DNA from: Sequoia sempervirens
Taxonomy: Eukaryota; Streptophyta; Pinopsida; Cupressales; Cupressaceae
Length of the DNA stretch: 64,000 bases
Assembly: GCA_007258455.2 (NCBI GenBank)
Contig: VDFB02047230.1
Location: 161,580,635 to 161,644,634, forward strand
Direction of reading: 5' to 3'
The notes beneath the pieces are model-generated. The model saw only the letters and a list, made by a program, of their open reading frames with translations. It was not told where the DNA came from and searched no databases. Below are positions 1 through 12,234 of the stretch, in pieces (the first letter of the stretch is position 1; each line of letters starts with the position of its first letter). The translations under genes were made by a program, and so were the position numbers.

Positions 1-1829
1 AATATGAAGCTTTACACAGATTATTACCTGTTTATTTTAGCTAAGTAAAAATAGATGACTCCTTTCCCTTCTTTTCTTTACCTCTTTAATTTCGTCTACA
101 CTTACACAAACTCTTAATTTTATTTACAATGCATAGGCATATAGCAACATTTTAATTGTATAGAACAATCATTGGAAATTTAAAATGCATATACTCTCTC
201 AGAGCTTTTAGAACAATTGTATACACAATACAAAGATAGAATGATACAATTGTATGTTCTCTTAACAACTACACTTTCAAGGATATTTGCACATAACTTA
301 TACAACAACTACATAGCTGAATTAGGGACTCATTTACTTTTTACATCAACCTTTCGAGGTTATAACATTTAACTTTAGAAGTAGATTTACTTTGACACAA
401 AAACACCAACTTTATCCATAAGAAAAATAGTTATTCCAAGAGCTGTATAGCTTCTTCAAATCTGCAAAAATACACAAACTTTTCTCTAGAGGCTAATGGG
501 AAGCTCACTTCCCAACCTTTGGTTGGAAAACCAACCACCCTCAAGTTAGGAGTCACCTTGGGAACCAGGTTCATTCATGCAAACCAAATGCATTTAACAC
601 ACAAAATACACACACAACATATATGCAACCACCCAAGGGGATTTTCACATAACATAGGATTCATCATGAACCCAAAATGGGGAATGGAGGGTGGACTACG
701 CACTCCATTTTGAGGACTAAAAAGTAAACGCCATGGATAACCATCACAAGATTCAACCCTTCATTATCAACCCTTCACATTTCCTTATCCACCCAAGCCA
801 CCCTTCACATTTCACAAATATATGGGTACTCATACCCCCCTTTTTTTAGTTACCTCTCATTTTTAAGGAGGAATAACATGTCCCCATGGAGGTTCCTACT
901 CCAAGCATCCCCAACTTGGGATGCTCTACCAAAATTTGGGTGGGCCTATCCCATTACAACCATTTTTCCCAACAAAACAAACACAAAAACAAAACTTAAG
1001 AGAAAGAGTTTCAAACACACAATTACATATACATAGCATGCAAATTTTAAAACATAAGAAGCAAAAAAGTGTGGTGATCCTACCTCAATCCAAGCTTTGG
1101 AAGGAAGTGATGAAGGTGAAAAAAAATCCTCCTCCTCCAAGGTTGCTCTCTAAACTTTCAAGTCAAATCCAAGAGCTCCCCAAAAAAATAACAACTCCAA
1201 AACCAAAGAATGCAAAAGAAAAACCCCCCAAACCTTAGTTTTTGGTTTTCCCTATAGGAATTCAAGTTTGAATTCTTTTGAATGGGGAAGTGACACTTGT
1301 CACTCACCCATGTGTGGTCACACATGTGTGAGAACTTGAGAGACTTACAAAACAACTTGGAGAAGTGGGAATGGAAAGAGAGTAGTCCCCATCCCACTTA
1401 CCAAAACCTTATTTTCGTCAAACTTTTTTAAGGCCTCAAAAAGGGTGCCCAATCATGGAATTGACTCACAATTTTAAGCTAAAATGGTACCCAACCCATA
1501 GGTACTTGACTTAAGGACCTTAAACCCATAAAAACACTTTAAAAACATACATTTTCAACCCCCAAAAGGTGCCCTAAAGGTCAAATCCGAGTTGGTCCAC
1601 TTGGGTGGACAACTCACCACTTAGATGGATTGACATGGCAATTAAAATCAATTTACAAATATTCACAAATAATATCACGAATAAAATACATTACATAATG
1701 GAATTATAGTCCCTCCATATGGACTATAGCTCAACTTCATTGTTTAATTTACTCAGGGTTCCCAAAGGTTACCTCCAATTTGCATTGGCCATGTAAAGTG
1801 TACTTGCACACTTGATGCACACGTTAATC
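1..1829. other. AT-rich non-coding stretch, nothing recognised
   Basis: Short open frames occur here on both strands (for example 519-713, 921-1238 and 1158-1397), but none shows a recognisable domain. Their low-complexity Pro/Lys/Phe content follows from runs of A, T and C. The 480-1650 part is less AT-rich than its flanks and looks like old repeat sequence. I cannot assign it to a family. Confidence 0.5.
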
Positions 1830-2002
1830 CATCCAATAAATCATGTATCAAAACAATTGAATCACCATTTCATATACACAAGTTTCCATCCAAATAAATC
1901 ATATATCAAAACAATTGAATCACCATTTCATATACACAAGTTTCCATCCAAATAAATCATATATCAAAACAATTGAATCACTATTTCATAGACACAAGTT
2001 TC
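1830..2002. repeat. Three-copy 58-bp tandem repeat
   Basis: Three head-to-tail copies begin at 1830, 1887 and 1945. Each starts CATCCAAATAAATCATATAT and ends CACAAGTTTC. The first copy lacks one A, so the spacing is 57 then 58 bp. Copies 2 and 3 differ at a few positions only. It has no coding capacity and probably arose by slippage or unequal exchange. Confidence 0.9.
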
Positions 2003-2779
2003 ATAATTTCACATAGCATATATATCTCCTATCATAACTGAAAAAATCACTAACCACATATCATATCTAGGTTTTTTACCCTAATTTTCAAATTCATCAA
2101 ATTACAACATGGTTCATTCACACTACATATTTCATTCATTCATTGTTAAATTTCAAAACTCAATTTAAGCAATCCCAGTAACTAGCATAAAATTATGTCA
2201 ATCATCATAGTCGGCTAACTAAACATGTAGCATAATCAAAATCAAATAATCACATGAACTCAAATGTCTAAAATATCATGTCCTAAATGGTATCACTAGA
2301 CATAGTCAATAATACTAAAACTCAAAATAGTCTAAGTAATAAATGTATTATAGAGGTGGACCTCACACTGAGGTAGTTTAGGGTAGTTTGTTACTTGGGG
2401 CTCTCCTGTGACCTGGAGCCTTGGGGGCGATGAATCCCCCTTCTCTACAATTCCCAACTTGAGACATAAAAAGAAAGGGGTTCCTTTGTTTCACCAAGTA
2501 AAATGGGCCATGTGTGTGATAAACAACACCTTATTGCAACATGAAGATTAATAACAAGACTTTGGTGATTTACATTCCTCTATTGGTTCCTTAATTCCCT
2601 TGGCATTTGGTTATCTTGAATTGTCTCAATGTATTTCTAACCACCAAATGTTAGAATAACTCTATATTTATCATGTTATAATAACTATATTTTCTGAAAT
2701 GGACATTGTGGTTTCTCTCAAGAAGACTATCGTAGTCTTGGATACTACACATCTTATTTTAATTTTATTTACTTCTTAG
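2003..2779. other. AT-rich non-coding stretch
   Basis: No open frame with recognisable content is present. A short less AT-rich block at about 2340-2480 may be repeat debris but has no feature I can name. Confidence 0.5.
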
Positions 2780-3240
2780 CTCTTTTCAAAGTAAAGACCA
2801 GAACCTTGGTTTTGTTGTTCACTTGCATCCCCACTTTTGGCAAAATAGTTGTAGAGCTTTTAGATGTTCTTATAGATTATTTTCCGATTTTTCCATTAAG
2901 GTAAAGCCATATGCATATAGCAGCAACTTGATCACATAAGTGGCCAAGAATGCATCCTCACCTCCCCATGTGTCTAACCACTCCTCTAAATTGTCTATGT
3001 ATAACTTGAACAAAGTGGGAAAGAATGAAAAGCCTTGTTTGACATCAATGTCGCTTCCAAAACATTCAAATAGACCATCCCTTGTTCTGATTTTGACTCT
3101 AACCTGATCATAAAGTGTGTGGATAGTAACCCTATATTTTTTCGAAATTCCAACCTCTTCCATTATGTCCCAGAGTTTGTTTCTAAATGTCGTGTCAAAT
3201 AAATTTTTGGATTCAACAAAACAATAAAAAAAACTTCACT
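2780..3240 (-). pseudogene. LINE reverse transcriptase fragment (degenerate)
   Basis: Read on the minus strand, this piece follows the order of a plant non-LTR reverse transcriptase. FDTTFRNKLWDIMEEVGIS (about 3140-3215) corresponds to the region after the first catalytic Asp. GSDIDVKQGFSFFPTLFKLY corresponds to the RQG..LSP..F box, and LLLYAYGFTLM to the YADD box. After a frame change, GMQVNNKTKVLVFT follows (about 2785-2830), matching the N-SKTK-LVF segment. The catalytic box has YAYG in place of YADD, a stop follows at about 2870, and the frame shifts, so the copy is dead. No endonuclease or 3' end is visible nearby. The element family is inferred from motif order only. Confidence 0.75.
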
Positions 3241-6200
3241 CCCATGTTTATCCCAAACTTTTTCAATTATGTAATATGTTGTGATCTAAAACTAACTTGC
3301 CGTTTAACCCTCTTATCCTCCCCAATTGAAAGGAAGTCCCAACATGTAAATGATGTCCCTTGTTTTGATAAATAAATAAATAAATTTTCCCATTTTGTTG
3401 GAGCTGCATGGGACTCTAATCTTATAATTGCTAACACATGGTTCTTTTTCATAATAGTGTCAAGAATATTGGGTGACTTCTGGATAGACGTATGAGAATA
3501 TTATGAGGGCATAGTAATTTGTGAATCCTTGTACTATGAGTTAAAAGCAAACCTCTAATAGACAACAAAGATTTCTCTTTAAATATTGTAATTTTTTATT
3601 TTTTATAATATTAAAACTCATTAATTGTGATGATTGGTGTAATATGAATATGAGACTTTTTAGCCAAATTTATGCTAAGTTGAGGTTACTATATTATTGC
3701 AAGTATATTTCAATGTAAGCTTTTATTTCTCCTTTTATTTATGTAAAACCTCATACATAATTTAATATGGAAGTTTTTGAAAATTATTTTTTAATATTAG
3801 ATACCTATTTTTAAAATTTATTTTTGATTCTTAGAGTTGATGTTTATACCATTAATTGAATATTGATAAATAATAATATTTTGAATTAAATTTTTCTTTT
3901 ACATTTTTTTATATAGAAAAGGATTATTTATGAAATAAAATATTGTTCAATTGAAAAGTGTTTGATAAATATATTTTTAAATAAAATAAAAATATATATT
4001 AAAAAATAAATATATTATATGTCATTTTAAGGTCTACATAATTTAAGTATTGGTAGCAATAGAATTAATAATCAATTTCTTTCAAAAGGAGTCTATAAAA
4101 TGTAGAATATTAAAGATTATAGTGTAAACTATAGCATAGACAATGAATTTATTTGAATGCATATAATAAAATAAAACTTAAAGACTTCAGTGCATATATA
4201 ATCATTTATTTATTGTCTTTTTACATGTTGGGTCATGAAGATAGTTAAAATATCTACCGTACAAAATCACCTAGTTTGATACAAGATCAAACTTTTAGAA
4301 ATTTATAGTATATTTTAACAAAAATGATGATTAATGAATTTTAGAAGAATAATTTCTTCACACTATACATAAATTTTATTTTATTTATTGATTATATAAA
4401 AAATTTAATATAGAAGATATAATATAAAACTTTAAATATTAATTTCATCACAATTATTTGTATATTAAATAATATTATAATATCCTTGACACAATAAGAT
4501 AATGTAAAAGAGTATAGTTTAAGTTACAACCTAGATAATGAATTTATTTGAATGCACATATATAGTTCATTTTTTAAAATTCTACCAATATGTTTGAGAA
4601 ATTTATCCTACTTGACCAAACTTACAATTACTCATTGCCCCAAGTTGAAGTATCTACCCTTCTATTTGTGACACCAAGGTAATTTATAATATTGAAAACT
4701 AAGCTTGTTAGGTGTGAAGTATATTTTCTTGTAGTTTTACATAAGAGTTTATATGTGGGATTCAATTAATTTTCATATCGTGCATTTGAATGTAAGTAGC
4801 TATAGGAAAATATACATTTAGAATAATAGTATTGTGTTTGTAGTAACTCCTTGCAAGAACTCTCACATTCTCTTACCCATTTAAAAATGGAAGCACCTTA
4901 TATTCTTAGCATCTTTGAATCCACCTACCTACAACAAGTTTTAAAACTAGATTGCAACATCATGGAAGATGCAATTCAAGTGATTACTAGATTTAAAACC
5001 TTTCAAGATCTTTTGTGTTTCTTCACTATTATGAATTTGCTTCCTAGTTCATCTCTAATGCAATTGACCTTGTTCAAAATATGGCTCTCTTGTTGATATT
5101 GGCCTTAGATTATGTACAAGATTACATTATCCTTGAGAAAAGTCTTAAGGTGGCACTATAAGGTTATGACTTGTTCCAAGACACTACTATTATTGGGGGC
5201 CTCTTCCCCACTCAAGAAACTTAGGAGGGACCTTGCAATCATATGTATTTTTAATGCTATACAAGCTTCTCTATAAAATGATAAACTAATCTCCATGCAA
5301 GAGGTGGTAAACAATCATATACTTAAGTTTGGTCCTATTTTCATGAACATGATATAAGGACCTTTTGTGCTTTACACTTCCTCCAACACCACATTGTACA
5401 ATAACGATCACCCTCTTCGAGTAATATTTTGATGTTTTAATGCTAAAATTATTTTAAATTTGTTTTGATTAGTAAACATAATATTTCTAATTTACATTAG
5501 TGAATAATATTTTTATTATAATTGTATGTAATTTTTAATATCAATATTTTTATCATATTTTATGATCAGTTTTCTTACCCAACACCAAACTCTTGCTTTC
5601 CCATTAAGTCATATATTGGCAGTTCATCATTGGTTTTATTTTCTAGTTGTTTGACTCTTCAATTTTGAGAGATTTTTTATTTTTATTAGAATTATATACA
5701 AGATTGTTTATTATCTTCACAATTTTCTTAAAGATTGAGAAGGAAGCAACTTAATGATTTTTTTTAGATAATATTAAGATATGATTTATTTAATATATTT
5801 TTTAGTTTAACAATTTATATTGATATTTCTTATTTTCTATATTTTTTCAATCGCATAGATAATTTCATTCTTTCAAGAGTATTAATATCATTGTCTTCTT
5901 TTATACACTGTCCTTACAATTTTATATGTATTTTAATATATATTAATATTTATACCTTTCATTTACTTTGAAAATTATTCAATTACAAAAAAAATGATGT
6001 AAATAATTTTAAAGTTTTAAAGCAATTGAATAATTATAAATAAACTTTTAGCTAAATAAAATAACTCTTAAATATAAGAATGTAAATAAAATAAAATAAT
6101 TAAATAGTCCTAATTTTTTACTTAAATAAGATAATTCTTCAACACATAAGATAACTTGAAGTATATAAATAGATAATCATGTAACTAATTTATTAATATT

Positions 6201-6290
6201 ATATTGTAATTATATTGACATAATTATTATAATCTTTATGATAATGATATAAATATAATTTATTATTGATATTACTATCTATATTAACTA
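3241..6290. other. 3-kb AT-rich intergenic stretch
   Basis: No gene is recognisable. The sequence is very AT-rich with many homopolymer runs. A phrase containing AATGAATTTATTTGAATGCA occurs at about 4140 and again at about 4540, so the segment holds at least one old diverged duplication. The open frame at 4851-5096 has no recognisable motif and I regard it as chance. Confidence 0.55.
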
Positions 6291-7918
6291 TTGCCTAGGG
6301 GTATTTTGGATTCTATTCTCTTTGTTCATGAGAATATTCACTCTTTAACTATTAATAAGCATGTTGGGTTTATTTTGAAGCTTGACTTGCTTAAAGCTTA
6401 TGATAGAGTCGATTGGGGCTTTCTTTCTAATATTCTGGCCTCTTTTGGTTTTGGGGAGAAATTGGTGGCTCTTGTGCTTCAGCTTATCTCCACCACTTAG
6501 TTCTCAGTCCTTGTCAATGGATCTCCCTCTCCTCTCTTCGATTGTTCCAAGGGTTTGAGGCAAGGAGATCCAATATCTCCTTTTCTGTTTATTATCATGG
6601 TGGAATCTTTGGGTTATCTCATCTAGAGATTTATTAACTGTGGTGTTATGTCTGGATTGGCTCCCTCATCCAGTAATCTTATCTGCTCCCAACAACAGTT
6701 TGTTGATGATTCTCTTATGCTCAGGGAGTCGTCTATTAGGGAGGCCAAGGATATTAAACTTATTTTACAGAGGTATGAGGTTGCTTCAGGGCAGTTGATT
6801 AGCTTACCCAAGAGTCTTATCTTCTTTTCTAACACTCCAGTCCACAGGCAGATTAAAATTGCTAGAATCTTGCAGTCCCAAATTGGTGAACTCTGTGCAT
6901 CTTATTTGGGTCTTCCCTTGTTCTCTAATGTTCCTGAGTCCTTTTGGCAGGGGATGATTGATAAGTTCAATTCTAGATTGGCTGGTTGGAAGGGTTCGTT
7001 GCTAAGCCAAGCTGGGAAAATGAGGCTGATTAAGTCTACTTTTTAGAATCTTCCAATTTATGCTCTCAGTTTATTTTATATGCCAAGGAAATTTGTGGAT
7101 AAACTGGAGAGAATTCAAAAAAAATTCCTCTAGTTTGGTGTTGAGGACAAGAGAAGAATTCATTTGGTTGCATGGGATGATGTCTATAGACCCAAAGAGG
7201 TTGGTGGTCTTAGAATTTGTAAAATCAGAGAGTTTAATGTTGCCCTTCTTTGTAAACAGCTGTGGAACCTTATGTTGGAAAAGAGTGAATGGGAAAAAAT
7301 TGCTTGGAGCAAAAAATTACGTGGTGCCGATGGTATAAGGGATTTTTTATCTCTTGACTTTTTCCCCCCGTCTAGATCTGCACTTTGGAATTGTATGGTT
7401 AAGGCCCATAGGCTTGTCTCCAATGGTCTTTTTTGGTAGTTGGGAAATAGTAGGAAAATTTTGTTTTGGGAAGACAACTAGTTTGGTAATAGGCCTCTTA
7501 AAGATGAGCCTTGGGATCAACCTTTCATGGAATTTTGTGTGCAGAGATTTGGCAGATTTGTTCCTGATTATATTGATGGAGGTTGTTGGAAGAGGTTGCA
7601 CAAGGAAGACTCGAGGTTGGAGGATCTCTTTAAGGCCTTGTCCCTGGTTCATATTCCCTCTCTCCCTTCTTTTGATAAAATTGTTTGGAAGCCTTCTTCT
7701 AATGGTAACTTCTCTATTTCTTCAACTTTTCATCTTAATGATTCCTTTGTTGGTCCTGCTCCTTTTTGGGCCTCCTTATGGTCCTCTAGATTGATTCCTA
7801 AGGTTAATATTTTCTTTTGGCTCTTTTACTAGAACAAGGTATTAACTATTGACAATTTGGTCAAGAGAGGTTTTATGATGCCTAACAAGTGCTTTCTTTG
7901 CCAAGAGGATGCCGAAAA
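6291..7918 (+). mobile_element. 5'-truncated L1-type LINE (RT plus zinc-binding region), interrupted only by TAG codons
   Basis: One reading frame runs through about 1.63 kb without a frameshift. It begins inside the RT domain (RGILDSI, then LDLLKAYDRVDW), passes LRQGDPISPFLFIIM and the catalytic QQFVDDSLML box, then SYLGLPLF and LAGWKGSLLSQAGK. It ends in the zinc-binding region (KVNIFFWLFY, then NKCFLCQED). Seven in-frame stops are all TAG: 6498, 6624, 7044, 7131, 7437, 7479 and 7830. Five sit where Gln is plausible and two (7131, 7479) where the family has Trp and the preceding base is C. The 5' half (endonuclease) is absent, as usual for LINE insertions; the junction with AT-rich DNA is at about 6290. 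The second Cys/His pair of the zinc motif and any poly-A tail are missing. FVDD in place of FADD also occurs in the neighbouring copy. Confidence 0.9.
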
Positions 7919-8918
7919 TAATTCTTCTTTGGTAGATCTAAAGAAGTTAAAATTCTAGTAGACCTAAACACAAATATGAGGTACCTAGATAATCTAGAGA
8001 TCTTATCAAAAAAAGGCAGCTAGTTTCAAAGATTTGAGATGTCCAACAAGGGAGGCAAATGCATTTTGAGTAAAGGTTATATTGCCAGTTGTTCAAGTGG
8101 ATTAGGTAAAGCAATAGATTTTACCATGGAAGATGTTAGTAGAAATGTTCAGAACCTGGTTGACAAAAGAGAAGTGACAAATTCCACTTCACATGTCAAT
8201 ACCTTTAAAAACCCTTGCCTTTAGAGGGTAGAAGTAGAGACCAATGTAATTCTTAGGTCTGGTGATAAGACAAAACCCTCATGACAAGCAGAAAACAAGA
8301 ACTATCAGGTCGAGCTAAGAGATCTAATGGTAGAAGTTGACACATTGAGAAAAGAAATTAAGGACAATTTGGTGCCCCTGTCCATACAAGAATTGAAGGG
8401 CTTAGAGAATACCCAACTGGAGGATGTGGTCATTCCCTCCAGAATGTAGGGGGTAGGTTTCCCTCCCAAGACACCACTGTAGTAGAGAGGAATAATGAGG
8501 ATAATGTAAATCAAGCCTAGAGCCCCACAAAAGGGGAATCAAAAAATGAGTTATTAGTAATCAATGAATTCCTAGGTATCTCATCTTCCCGGAATGCACT
8601 AGGGGAATAAGATCATTTGGAAAAACAAAGATTAATACAAAATATTTTGGAAGTGGTCGATCAGGATCATCAGGTAGAGGAAGGAAGATATTTTGAGTTA
8701 GCTCAAGATGAAACAAGAGCATAAGCAGAAGGTGTGGAGTTAGTGATATCTTGGAACACAATTAATCTTAAATCTCCCAATTGTGGGAAAACTGTTGGAA
8801 ACAAAAGAGGAAGGAAATCCTTGCAGGAATTAAGAATGAAGGATGGACAGGCAGAATGTCAGACAAAAATTACGTCACTATTAGCATCTGGGAAGGGAGC
8901 TCCCCTTCCCCAGGAGCC
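7919..8918 (+). other. Probable 5' portion or inter-ORF spacer of the second LINE
   Basis: This kilobase separates the end of the first LINE frame from the endonuclease start of the next. A partly open frame from about 8039 gives a charged, coiled-coil-like stretch (VELRDLMVEVDTLRKEIKD at about 8310-8370) broken by stops. No CCHC knuckle typical of LINE ORF1 is seen. I assign it to the second LINE by position only; it could equally be unrelated filler. Confidence 0.35.
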
Positions 8919-9840
8919 ATGAGGCTCTTGTCATGGAACGTTAGGGGCCTAAGTGCCCCTAATAAGCAGCGCTTGGTCAAGCGTCGGTGCTTTGCGATCA
9001 AAGTAGATGTGGTATTGATTCAAGAGACCAAAATGACCAAAGAAGAACTGCAATCTTTTGTTAAGAAGCCCGATAACTAGAAAGGGGAAGCTTCTCAAGT
9101 GGAAGGTGCTTAAGGTGGCTTGGCGATCCTATGGAAGAATAGTGTGTTAGGCTTTGATTTGATGGTTGTAAGAAAATTCTAGATGGCTGGAGGAGTTCAA
9201 AGTGTGAATTCTAATATGAAATTCATCCTAGTAAATGTATCTAGCCCCACCCCATCCACAAAAAAGCAGGAGGTATGGGAAGAACTAAATAACTTCATTT
9301 CTAACAACTCCTCAGTGCAGATAATCATTGAGGGAGATTTTAATTCAATTTTGCATCCCTCAGATAAATTTGGAGGCATTTTAGGATTGGGCAAGTTTTA
9401 TATGGATTTTAAGGATTGGGTTAGAAGAAACAACCTTTTTGAAAAAATTAATGAACCGAGGGAAATTTACTTGGAATAACAGAAGGTTGGGGTTCAGCTT
9501 CATCGCTGAAAAATTGGACAGATTCTTTTTATTTGGGGACTTTTCAGTAATGGATCAGTATTTAAAGGCATCTATTATTCCATGCTCAAGCTCAAATCAT
9601 TTCCTAGTGGAACTAGATATTATCAAGGAATCCAAACTAGTGGGAAGCCCATTCAAATTTGAATGGATGTGGATGAGGGACAAGGGCTTTTTTACACTCA
9701 TTAATCAATGGTGGTCAGAGGAGCAGATCTCGGGGTCCAAATTGTTTTGTGTAGTATCCAAGTTGAAAGCTACTAAGCAAAAGTTGTTGAAATGGTTCAT
9801 AGGGAGCATTTCAAAGACATTTTTTCTAAAAAACTCATAA
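8919..9840 (+). pseudogene. LINE apurinic-type endonuclease domain, degenerate
   Basis: The frame opens with MRLLSWNVRGLSAPNKQRL, the N-terminal signature of plant LINE endonucleases, with the Asn of WNVRG and the Glu of VLIQETK. Later motifs are IIIEGDFNSI (about 9325), then after a frame change near 9450 KFTWNNRR and EKLDRFFLFGD. The final catalytic S-D-H motif reads SSNHF, with Asn (codon 9595-9597) where Asp is expected. Stops lie at 9078 (TAG), 9112 (TAA) and 9181 (TAG). A second frame change at about 9800 leads into HFKDIFSKKLIIEDELEQL. The domain would nick target DNA for target-primed reverse transcription; this copy cannot. Confidence 0.85.
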
Positions 9841-11640
9841 TTGAGGATGAACTAGAACAACTTAATACTTAGGTCATAGCTGAAGGCATGGATCAATCTA
9901 GCTTCATTGATGAAAAGCAACTACTAAATGAGTATGAAGACATTCTGGCCAAGGAGGAAACCTTTTGGAGACAAAAATATTGAGAGTTATGGCTAGACGC
10001 AGGGGACAATAACTCTAAATTCTTTCATAATACTACTAAGCAGAGACGTTCCTTCAATCGGATCCTAAAGGTTGCAAGTAATGATGGGAGCTTCATTGAA
10101 AACCCAAAAGAAATTACACAAAGTGCAGTTAGGTACTTCCAAAACATCTTGAATAATTATGAAGGATCAGATCTTAGGAATCAAAACAAGGTCATAAGAA
10201 ACATCCCCAAACTGGTCAACGAGGAGCAAAACAAAATCCTTATGAGAAGTTCTCTAAGGAGGAGGTCAAGCTAGCTTTGAACCAAATGCACCCGGACAAA
10301 GCCCTCAGGCTAGATGGGTTTCCTTGTTTTTTTTCTTCAGAAGTGTTGGAAAACAATCGAGTTGGAGGTGGTGGAGGCCTTGGAGGCAACATATCATTCA
10401 TGTAGATTATTAGAGGAGATTAACAATACCTTTATAGCCCTCATCCCAAAGAAAGAGAATCTGAGTTGTTTGGATGACTTCCAACCCATTTCATTATGCA
10501 ACACTTTATACAAACTCTTGGCCAAAATCATGGCTAACAGGCTCAAGAAAATTCCGCCAGTGATCATTTCAGAGGAGCAATTGAGCTTTGTCCCCAAAAG
10601 ATCAATACTAGACAGTTTCATCATAGCCCAAAAAGAAATACACTTAGTTCAAAACACAAAGTCCCCGAGCATGCTTCTCAAGTTAGATATCAAAAAAGCT
10701 TATGACAAAATAGACTGGAGATTTCTCTGTAAATGTCTGGAGGCATTTGGATTTAGTAAACAACGGATCAGTTGGATTTACCATTGTATTTCAAGCCCTA
10801 GATTCTTAGTTTTGGTAAATGGGATGCCAAAAGGATTTTTTAAAGCCTCCATAGGTTTAAGGCAAGGAGACCCACTCTCCCCATTTCTCTTCATAATCAT
10901 GGCAGAGGCTCTAGGAAGATCAATCACTCAAGCTAGATTACATGGTATGTTGTAGGGCATCAGGATCTCTAGTGCAATGGAACTCATCAACAGTTCGTAG
11001 ATGAAACACTACTCCTTGGGGCTGGGAAAAGAAAGGCTCATCAAGGAAATTCAAGGCACTCCTTATAAAATATGAAAGAGCATCAAGACAAATGGTAAGG
11101 AAAAATTAGCAATTTACTTTTTCAATACTAATGCTAGAACTGAATAAGATATTGTTAGGATCTTAGGCTTTGGTATTGGCAAGCTTCCCTTCCTTATCTT
11201 GGGATTCCATTAGACAAAGGTATAAGGAATACAAAGCTGTGGGATCCTCTTAAAGAAAAAATGGAAAAATGCCTATCCTTGTGGAAGGGTAAGTGGTTGT
11301 CTTGGGCAAGACGTCTGGTTCTGTTAAAATCTATTTTATCAGCATTGCCCATCTACTTGCTATCATTTTTAGCTCTTCCCTATGGAATCAATAAGTGCCT
11401 AACACAATGTATGTGAAAGTTCTACTGGCAAGGGCTTGAAGAAAAGAAAAAATTGCATTGATTTCTTGGAATAAGATGTGTAGGGCCAAAGAAGATGGAG
11501 GAGCTGGAATTTGCAACCAGATCTGAAAAAATAAGGCCTTAGGAGCTAAGTTAGCATGGAAAATGTACACACAAACTCACCTAAAATGGGTAAGAATCTT
11601 ACAAAGCAAGTATCTTTTCGGGTGATCCCACAATAGTGGA
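9841..11640 (+). pseudogene. LINE reverse transcriptase domain, degenerate
   Basis: The linker (WLDAGDNNSKFFH, then HPDKALRLDGFP) leads into a long intact stretch at 10314-10955. Its motifs are FQPISLCNTLYKLLAKIMAN, LKLDIKKAYDKIDW, LVNGMPKGFF and LRQGDPLSPFLF. The catalytic box follows after a TAG as QQFVDETLLLG, with Glu in place of the second Asp. LPYLGIPLDKG and WLSWARRLVLLKS (about 11190-11330) complete the thumb region. Frameshifts lie near 10320 and after 10980, and a TGA replaces an expected Arg at about 9982. The host element is the same as that of the upstream endonuclease. The frame fades at about 11620 (ILQSKYLFG) where a non-coding insertion begins. Confidence 0.88.
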
Positions 11641-12234
11641 TTACAATTTTTGGCCAAACTGGACATTGAAATTATTATTTTTAACTAAATATTCACATTC
11701 GGGCACCTATAGTGGCTAAACCGTGAGGAATTTGAAGATGATGCAAACTAGAGTCTCGTCACATTTTGTCTGTAGATTCTAAAAATATTTTTTTCAAAAT
11801 TTTTGGAATCAGATTGCACTTCTTTTTCCATCTCCCATGAAAATTGGTTTTTTTAAGAAAACCACATTTTAAAAAAGTGACACACACTGTATAACGCATA
11901 ACTTTTTTTCCATAAGGATAAAATTCTAATTCTTTCAATTTAGATTTGTAACTTTGATATCTAGTGCTTCCACTTCGTTAGATAGTTTTTTATTGAATAT
12001 TTTTCTTTAATCAAGTTTCAAAGTCAAACCAATTACAATTCAGACATAGTGCGACCGTATAACGCGTAACTTTTTTTGTATATATCAAAATTCAATTTTT
12101 CTTTTTTTTTTGGATCAAGGACTTCAATATCTGGTGCACTCATATTTTTCAAAAAAATAAAATTGATAATTTGCTATTTTTCCATATGTGCATAACATAG
12201 ACCTTCATTTTCGATGAAAAACCTATGTTTAATC
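11641..12234. repeat. AT-rich 0.6-kb insertion splitting the LINE
   Basis: LINE coding similarity stops after ILQSKYLFG and resumes at HISWDIADGKSALFWEDS, so about 590 bp here are foreign to the element. The insert is non-coding and T-rich. It carries two related phrases, GTATAACGCATAACTTTTTT at about 11891 and GTATAACGCGTAACTTTTTT at about 12056, some 165 bp apart. This suggests an internal duplication. I could not find clear terminal inverted repeats or a target duplication, so the insert class is unknown. Confidence 0.5.

Noticed and set aside
7060..7338. Plus and minus frames overlapping the first LINE (7060-7338, 7184-7477, 7347-7652, 7354-7794)
   Set aside because: They are in other frames of the LINE frame that carries the RT and zinc-binding motifs.
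6291..7918. TAG reassignment (a variant genetic code) as the reason for TAG-only stops
   Set aside because: The JAC1-like exons use ordinary coding with no internal TAG, and two TAGs sit at Trp-expected sites, which a single Gln reassignment would not explain; methylcytosine decay accounts for both.
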